NCBI GenBank assembly: GCA_002431915.1
Contig: DJEP01000016.1
Location: 20,744 to 49,660, forward strand
Length of the DNA stretch: 28,917 nucleotides
From: Lachnospiraceae bacterium UBA5895
Lineage (GTDB): Bacteria > Bacillota > Clostridia > Lachnospirales > Lachnospiraceae
Direction: 5' to 3'
Shown: in pieces, positions 24,591 to 28,917 of the stretch
Layout: each line of letters begins with the position of its first letter
How positions within the stretch are numbered: the stretch's first letter is position 1
Position numbers and translations under genes: made by a program
The notes under the pieces: model-generated
Databases searched by the model: none
What the model was told of the DNA's origin: nothing
What the model saw: only the letters and a program-made list of their open reading frames with translations

Positions 24591-25895
24591 TTACTCAGTC
24601 AACAATCTTTTTACGATCTTCCCGCACTTGGCGTAAATACGCTCCGGATCCTCTCCCACATTGAACTCTCCGTTACGATACAGGATCTTGCCGCCGATCA
24701 TGGTCATGCAGACGTTGGACTTGCTGCCACTGTAGACCAGATTCTTGGGAATATTATGGATGGGCTGCATGTTGGGCTGATGCAGATCAATCATGATAAG
24801 GTCTGCGTATTTGCCCTTCGCCAGAGTATCCGCACGGTTCAGACGCATTGCCCTGGCACCGTTGACCGTTGCCATCTTAAGCACTTCCATGGCATCCATG
24901 CTGGCAGCATCCTTCTCTAAGAGTTTACTTAATCCGGTGACTAAGAACATCTCACGGAACATATCCAGGCAGTTATTGCTGGCAGGTCCGTCAGTTCCGA
25001 TAGCTACCGGGATCTTATGACGCACATACTCGGCAATAGGAGCAATGCCGCTGGCTAACTTCGTATTGGAGCCGGGGTTTGTGATCACATACATCCGATG
25101 TCTGCGGAAAACATCCAGATCCTGCCCTGTCACATGGACACAATGGAAGCCGCCTCCGCCGTAATCAAACATTCCCAGAGAGTCTAAGAACATGGGCGGT
25201 GTCATACCGTAGCGTGCCTTGCACTCTTCCACTTCCTTCTCGGTCTCGGAGATATGGGCATATACCGGAGTTCTATAATGATGTGCCATTTCCGATACCT
25301 TGCACAATAGCTCCTTGGAACAGGTATACTCCGCATGGAAGCCCAGCTGATAACTGATCAGGGAGTTCTTTTTATTCCATTTCAAGAATTCCTCTTCCAC
25401 CTGCTTCGGGGAAGAACTGAAATTGTTCAGTCCCGATACCAGTACGCAGCGCATGCCGGTATCCAGGCAGGCTTCCGCGATGGTATCCGGGGTCAGATAC
25501 ATATCGAAAATAGATGTCATGCCGGAAGTCAGATATTCCAGTATTGCCAGGCGGGTCAACTCATAGATGTCCTCTCCGGTCAGTTTTGCCTCTAAGGGGA
25601 ATACCTGCTTGTTCAGCCACTGGTCTAAGGGCATGTCATCCGCCATGGAACGCAGGAATGTCATGCCGGAATGGGTATGGGCATTTTTAAATCCGGGCAT
25701 CAGAAGATTGCCCTTACAATCCAATTCAATATCCCAGACAATTCTCGGATACTGGGATCTGTCCCATTCCTCCGCTAATTCTTTCTGTTCCGCCACATAG
25801 GCGATCTTATCGTTTTTCACCCATACTTCACCATAGAAGACTTCTCTGCCGGGCTCCATGGTGAGAATTCGTGCATTGTATAATCTGATATTCAT
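24591..25895 (-). CDS. amidohydrolase (SAH/MTA deaminase-TrzA type)
   Basis: A 434-residue metal-dependent deaminase. Ligands are in place: H73 and H75 (NAHTHSG), H187 (GFHAEYT), H214 and E217 (YAHISETE), and D302 (GTDGPASNN). This pattern fits the 5-methylthioadenosine/S-adenosylhomocysteine deaminase group and related aminohydrolases. The operon context (purine phosphorylase, cytidine deaminase, purine permease) favours a nucleoside or base substrate; guanine deaminase is less likely as its diagnostic motif is not obvious. The ATG overlaps the cdd stop by 4 bases (ATGA), with GGAGG upstream, so the frame extending to 26000 is not used. Confidence 0.86.
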   Translation of the reverse strand: MNIRLYNARILTMEPGREVFYGEVWVKNDKIAYVAEQKELAEEWDRSQYPRIVWDIELDCKGNLLMPGFKNAHTHSGMTFLRSMADDMPLDQWLNKQVFPLEAKLTGEDIYELTRLAILEYLTSGMTSIFDMYLTPDTIAEACLDTGMRCVLVSGLNNFSSSPKQVEEEFLKWNKKNSLISYQLGFHAEYTCSKELLCKVSEMAHHYRTPVYAHISETEKEVEECKARYGMTPPMFLDSLGMFDYGGGGFHCVHVTGQDLDVFRRHRMYVITNPGSNTKLASGIAPIAEYVRHKIPVAIGTDGPASNNCLDMFREMFLVTGLSKLLEKDAASMDAMEVLKMATVNGARAMRLNRADTLAKGKYADLIMIDLHQPNMQPIHNIPKNLVYSGSKSNVCMTMIGGKILYRNGEFNVGEDPERIYAKCGKIVKRLLTE

Positions 25896-26320
25896 CTGAT
25901 TGCATCTCCTCCAAATCCATATGGAAGTAATTCTTTTAACGTGTAGCTTTGATAATCCTGTTCGCTTTTTACCACATAGATTATAAAATCTTCGCCGCAA
26001 AATTCCTGCATGACCTGTCTGCAGATGCCACAGGGATAGGCATATTCCACGGGATCCTCTCCCGCGGTTCCTCCGGCGATGGCGATGGCGGCAAACTCCC
26101 TGACGCCCTCGCTGACTGCCTTGAAAAAGGCGGTGCGCTCTGCACAGTTGGTCGCTCCGTAGGAAGCATTCTCAATATTGCCACCCAGGTACTTATGTCC
26201 ATCTGCAGCAAGCAGCGCCGCTCCCACCGCATAACCGGAATAGGGAGCATATGCCAGTTTCCTGGCTTCCAATGCCTGTTTGACCAGTTCTGTTTCCTCT
26301 GTCTCTGAGATTAAGTTCAT
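25892..26320 (-). CDS. cdd: cytidine deaminase
   Basis: A 142-residue homotetramer-type cytidine deaminase, converting (deoxy)cytidine to (deoxy)uridine. Zinc ligands are C59 with catalytic E61 in NCAERTAFF, and C97/C100 in PCGICRQV; NIENASYG is the substrate-binding stretch. AAGGAG precedes the ATG. It begins 20 bases after the phosphorylase stop and overlaps the amidohydrolase start by 4 bases, so it is translationally coupled. Confidence 0.96.
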   Translation of the reverse strand: MNLISETEETELVKQALEARKLAYAPYSGYAVGAALLAADGHKYLGGNIENASYGATNCAERTAFFKAVSEGVREFAAIAIAGGTAGEDPVEYAYPCGICRQVMQEFCGEDFIIYVVKSEQDYQSYTLKELLPYGFGGDAIR

Positions 26321-26340
26321 CCTTATCTCCTTGTGACTGT

Positions 26341-27165
26341 CTATACAAATTTCTTCACGGATTCCGTTACCAGCTTCTTGAATCTGGGAGCTGCCATATC
26401 AGCAGCCTCCTGTACTTCCTCGTGATTCAGGGGCTGATCCGTCATTCCCGCCGCCAGATTGCTGATACAGGAGATGCCGCAGATGCGCATTCCCATATGG
26501 TTGGCTGCAATGGCTTCCACTACAGTACTCATGCCTACCGCATCACAACCGAGAGCACGAAGCATGCGGATCTCCGCCGGAGATTCAAAGGAAGGACCGG
26601 TAAGTTGGGTATAAATACCCTCCTGTAAATAAATACCGTTCTCCTTCGCAGTCTCGCGGATGATCTGCTGTAAGTCCTTATCATAGACATGACTCATATC
26701 CGGGAAACGCAGTCCCAGTTCATCGATGTTGGCACCAATCAGGGGATTGGGTGCAAATACAGAAATGTGATCCCGAATCAGCATCAGGTCGCCGGCATGG
26801 AAAGAAGTGTTCACGCCTCCTGCCGCATTGGTCAGGAATAAGATTTCAGCACCTAACAGCTTCATCAGCCGGGTGGGCAGTACCACATCTGTCACATCGT
26901 AACCTTCGTAGTAGTGCACTCTTCCCTTCATGCATACCACAGGGATCTCATCCAGATAACCGAAGATGAATTTCCCGGCATGTCCCGGTACGGTGGAGAC
27001 GGGGAACCCCTCGATCTCCGCATAAGGAATCTCCGTCACCACACGGATCTGTTCCGCGTAATCTCCTAAGCCGGAACCTAAGACGATTGCCACCTTAGGT
27101 ACAAAATCCGTCTTTTTTCTCACGCACTCATAACAATTCTGTAATTTTTCATATACCTGATTCAT
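26341..27165 (-). CDS. purine nucleoside phosphorylase (trimeric type)
   Basis: A 274-residue phosphorylase of the PNP/MTAP family, splitting purine nucleosides to base and (deoxy)ribose-1-phosphate. Phosphate-binding VLGSGLG (28-34) and GHAGKF (61-66), the GRVHYYEGY loop (81-89), TNAAGG (112-117), FESPAEIR (193-200) and SNLAAG with the base-binding Asn N236 identify the guanosine/inosine type. GGAGG precedes the ATG. It is the first gene of the salvage operon (promoter 27253-27281). In Bacillus the equivalent is called pupG or punA. Confidence 0.94.
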   Translation of the reverse strand: MNQVYEKLQNCYECVRKKTDFVPKVAIVLGSGLGDYAEQIRVVTEIPYAEIEGFPVSTVPGHAGKFIFGYLDEIPVVCMKGRVHYYEGYDVTDVVLPTRLMKLLGAEILFLTNAAGGVNTSFHAGDLMLIRDHISVFAPNPLIGANIDELGLRFPDMSHVYDKDLQQIIRETAKENGIYLQEGIYTQLTGPSFESPAEIRMLRALGCDAVGMSTVVEAIAANHMGMRICGISCISNLAAGMTDQPLNHEEVQEAADMAAPRFKKLVTESVKKFV

Positions 27166-27252
27166 CTATGTCCTCCGTTTTACTGTATTTTCATGCAATT
27201 TAGCAAATATTCTTCCTGTTTTTCTGAAAAATAAAGCAAAGTCAACAAAGGT

Positions 27253-27281
27253 ATTATACAAAAGGAGCGGGAAAAAAGCAA
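27253..27281 (-). promoter_or_regulatory. promoter of the nucleoside salvage operon
   Basis: TTGCTT (27281-27276), 17-base spacer, perfect TATAAT (27258-27253) on the minus strand, directly after spoIVA. Leader about 80 bases; no purine riboswitch is recognisable in it. Confidence 0.7.
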
Positions 27282-27282
27282 T

Positions 27283-28764
27283 CTAAATAATAATACAAAC
27301 CATTCCGCCATTGCTGTCGTTTACAATCTTCTGCATGGTGTCCTGAAGCTTTAACTGGCTCTCCTCGCCAATGGAAGCAACTTTCGTGGTAATGCCGTCG
27401 TCCACCATCTGTTCCACCGTCTTGCCGAAGATATTGGTCTCCCAGATGCCGTGTTCCGCTTCCGCCTGGTCGATAAACCGGATCAGATCCTGCGCCTGCT
27501 GTTCGGTGCCGACGATGGGAGCGATCTCTGTCTCAATATTTGCGCGGATCATATGTATGGAGGGGCTGCTTGCCTTGATCTTGACGCCAAATTTATTGCC
27601 GTGGTGGATCAGTTCCGGCTTCTCCAGGGTAATATCTTCTCTGTCCGGAGTCACCACGCCGTAGCCCTTGATCTTCACCATGGACAATGCATCCTGCACC
27701 TTGGTATATTCCTTTTTCATCTCTGCCAGCTCTTTTAATTTATGTAACAGCTGGTACTCATCCTCCACATCTTCCTCCAGCATTCCGGACAGCATTTCGT
27801 AATAATATTTATCGTCGATTCCCACCTGCACCGGGACGATTCCACTCCACAGCTGGATTGGATCCATTTTGCAGCTCCGGATATAATCCCCCTGCAGCTG
27901 TACCGGATGTCCCGCCACATCCCGGATTTTGTCATAAGTATTCATCAACTCCCGGATCTGCTTTAACAGATCCTGTTTTACCGCATGGTCTGTGGGAAGC
28001 ATATCCATCCATTTGGGAAAATAGAATTCCACCGCTGTCAGAGGAAATTCGTACAGAATCTTTTCCAAAATGCGATTGATATCTTCTTTTTTCAACTGCT
28101 CACAGTTTACCGGCATCACAGCGACATCGTATTTGCTGCCAATCTCTTCTGCCACCTGTCTGGTCTCCTCCGAATAAGGTTTCTGACTGTTGACCAGTAC
28201 TAAGAAGGGCTTCCCGGACCTTTTCAGTGCCAGAATCGTCTTCTCTTCCGCTCCGAGATAATTGCTCCTTGGCAGTTCTCCGATACTGCCGTCCGTAGTG
28301 ATCACCAGACCGATGGTGGAGTGATCCCGCATGACCTTATCCGTGCCGATCTCCGCCGCCTGGGTAAAGGGAATCTCTTCCTCCGACCACGGTGTCTTCA
28401 CCATGCGTTCCGCATCTTCCTCCATATGCCCTGCAGCGCCGTCGATCATATAGCCCACACAGTCGATGAGCCGTACTGACACTTCGATATCGTCATTCAG
28501 TCTCACCTTTGCCGCCTCGTTGGGAATGAATTTCGGTTCCGTGGTGGTGATGGTCTTCCCACCGGCACTTTGGGGGAGCTCATCCTGCGCCCGCATTCTG
28601 GCATGTTCGTCCTCCATATAGGGCAGCACCATTTCATCCATAAAGCGCTTGATGAATGTGGATTTGCCGGTCCGCACCGGTCCTAACACCCCTATGTAAA
28701 TCTCCCCTCCCGTTCTTTGTTGTATATCCCGATACAGATCGTATGTATTCACTGCATAGTCCAT
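27283..28764 (-). CDS. spoIVA: stage IV sporulation protein A
   Basis: A 493-residue coat morphogenetic ATPase that polymerises on the outer forespore membrane as the basement layer of the spore coat. The Walker A motif GPVRTGKST is at 28-36 and the tail ends GGMVCIII, the conserved C-terminus needed for anchoring. Length equals that of Bacillus SpoIVA. ATG 28764 has AGGAGGT upstream; an ATG at 28782 precedes that site and is unlikely. A sigma-E-like promoter is found at 28793-28820. No terminator is evident before the salvage operon promoter. Confidence 0.97.
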   Translation of the reverse strand: MDYAVNTYDLYRDIQQRTGGEIYIGVLGPVRTGKSTFIKRFMDEMVLPYMEDEHARMRAQDELPQSAGGKTITTTEPKFIPNEAAKVRLNDDIEVSVRLIDCVGYMIDGAAGHMEEDAERMVKTPWSEEEIPFTQAAEIGTDKVMRDHSTIGLVITTDGSIGELPRSNYLGAEEKTILALKRSGKPFLVLVNSQKPYSEETRQVAEEIGSKYDVAVMPVNCEQLKKEDINRILEKILYEFPLTAVEFYFPKWMDMLPTDHAVKQDLLKQIRELMNTYDKIRDVAGHPVQLQGDYIRSCKMDPIQLWSGIVPVQVGIDDKYYYEMLSGMLEEDVEDEYQLLHKLKELAEMKKEYTKVQDALSMVKIKGYGVVTPDREDITLEKPELIHHGNKFGVKIKASSPSIHMIRANIETEIAPIVGTEQQAQDLIRFIDQAEAEHGIWETNIFGKTVEQMVDDGITTKVASIGEESQLKLQDTMQKIVNDSNGGMVCIII

Positions 28765-28792
28765 AAAACTACCTCCTGCCATTGGTGTTATA

Positions 28793-28820
28793 TGTATATG
28801 CAGAATACGAGCAATTATGA
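28793..28820 (-). promoter_or_regulatory. possible sigma-E-type promoter of spoIVA
   Basis: Minus strand TCATAAT (28820-28814), 13 bases, CATATACA (28800-28793). This fits the mother-cell sigma-E pattern (KMATATT, 13-15 bases, CATACA). spoIVA belongs to the sigma-E regulon in Bacillus. Confidence 0.5.
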
Positions 28821-28858
28821 ATTAACTGGAAAGTTACGCGTGCAATGAGCCGCGCATA

Positions 28859-28915
28859 GGCATAGTGAAGACAGTGATGGGCGCTTGCGCACAAATCGCT
28901 GTCTTTACTTATGCC
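28859..28915. repeat. long hairpin at the window edge
   Basis: Left arm 28859-28878 (GGCATAGTGAAGACAGTGAT) pairs with 28895-28915 over about 18 of 20 positions, and the loop contains its own GCGC-TT-GCGC stem. No U-run follows on either strand, so it is not a standard terminator. Confidence 0.55.
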
Positions 28916-28917
28916 GT

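Noticed and set aside
27166..27246. Purine riboswitch in the salvage operon leader
   Set aside because: The leader is AU-rich, only about 80 bases long and lacks the paired arms and conserved loop sequences of the purine aptamer.

Overview
The window looks like chromosome of an anaerobic, endospore-forming Clostridia bacterium, most likely a Lachnospiraceae gut commensal. Pointers are the class III ribonucleotide reductase pair nrdD-nrdG, spoIVA, a SpoVAF/GerA-type germination protein, a SpoIID/LytB protein, ATP-type PEP carboxykinase, strong AGGAGG ribosome binding sites and moderate GC content. I identify 25 protein-coding genes and one 6S RNA gene. All are on the minus strand except tyrA. 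I see no prophage, insertion sequence, CRISPR array, rRNA or tRNA.

Layout by plus coordinate. 1-1050: formate/nitrite-type channel (minus), divergent from tyrA (plus, 1052-2152). 2184-5612: minus operon of M18 aminopeptidase, queA, a PilZ protein and a VanZ-like protein, with stop/start codons overlapping or touching, driven from 5584-5612. 5609-8550: YihY/BrkB membrane protein and a long SpoIID/LytB protein that starts at TTG. 8580-8850: 6S RNA with its own promoter and a hairpin terminator. 8956-10713: pckA with a consensus promoter and a UUCG-loop terminator. 10752-13333: deoC then an aminopeptidase P, one operon. 13334-14084: a 750-base gene-free island full of ordered secondary structure. 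14085-16534: degV and the germination protein. 16541-17053: dut. 17123-20010: nrdD-nrdG under two NrdR-type boxes. 20067-21296: a 53-residue membrane protein and a WYL regulator. 21293-23014: membrane-anchored MutS-like ATPase. 23030-27281: nucleoside/nucleobase salvage operon (purine nucleoside phosphorylase, cytidine deaminase, amidohydrolase, NCS2 permease). 27283-28820: spoIVA with a sigma-E-like promoter. The right edge holds a long hairpin.

Functional themes are deoxynucleotide supply and salvage (nrdDG, dut, deoC, pnp, cdd, NCS2 permease), peptide turnover (M18 and aminopeptidase P), and sporulation/germination (SpoIID-like, SpoVAF-like, SpoIVA). Most coding sequence is ordinary core genome.

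The part I would look at again is 13425-14049. It contains three consecutive structured modules: (A) a 168-base cruciform with a segmented 21-bp outer stem around three hairpins; (B) four tandem units of exactly 52 bases that align without gaps, each a GGGCA/TGCCC hairpin, three of them followed by a U-run when read on the minus strand; (C) a 158-base element whose ends pair over about 28 bp and enclose three more hairpins. No convincing protein is encoded there. It could be a structured non-coding RNA, a series of terminators downstream of degV, or a cluster of miniature inverted-repeat elements. The nrdDG control region is also dense: the upstream gene's terminator loop contains the nrdDG -35 box, and one NrdR-type box lies at the centre of a larger symmetric inverted repeat.
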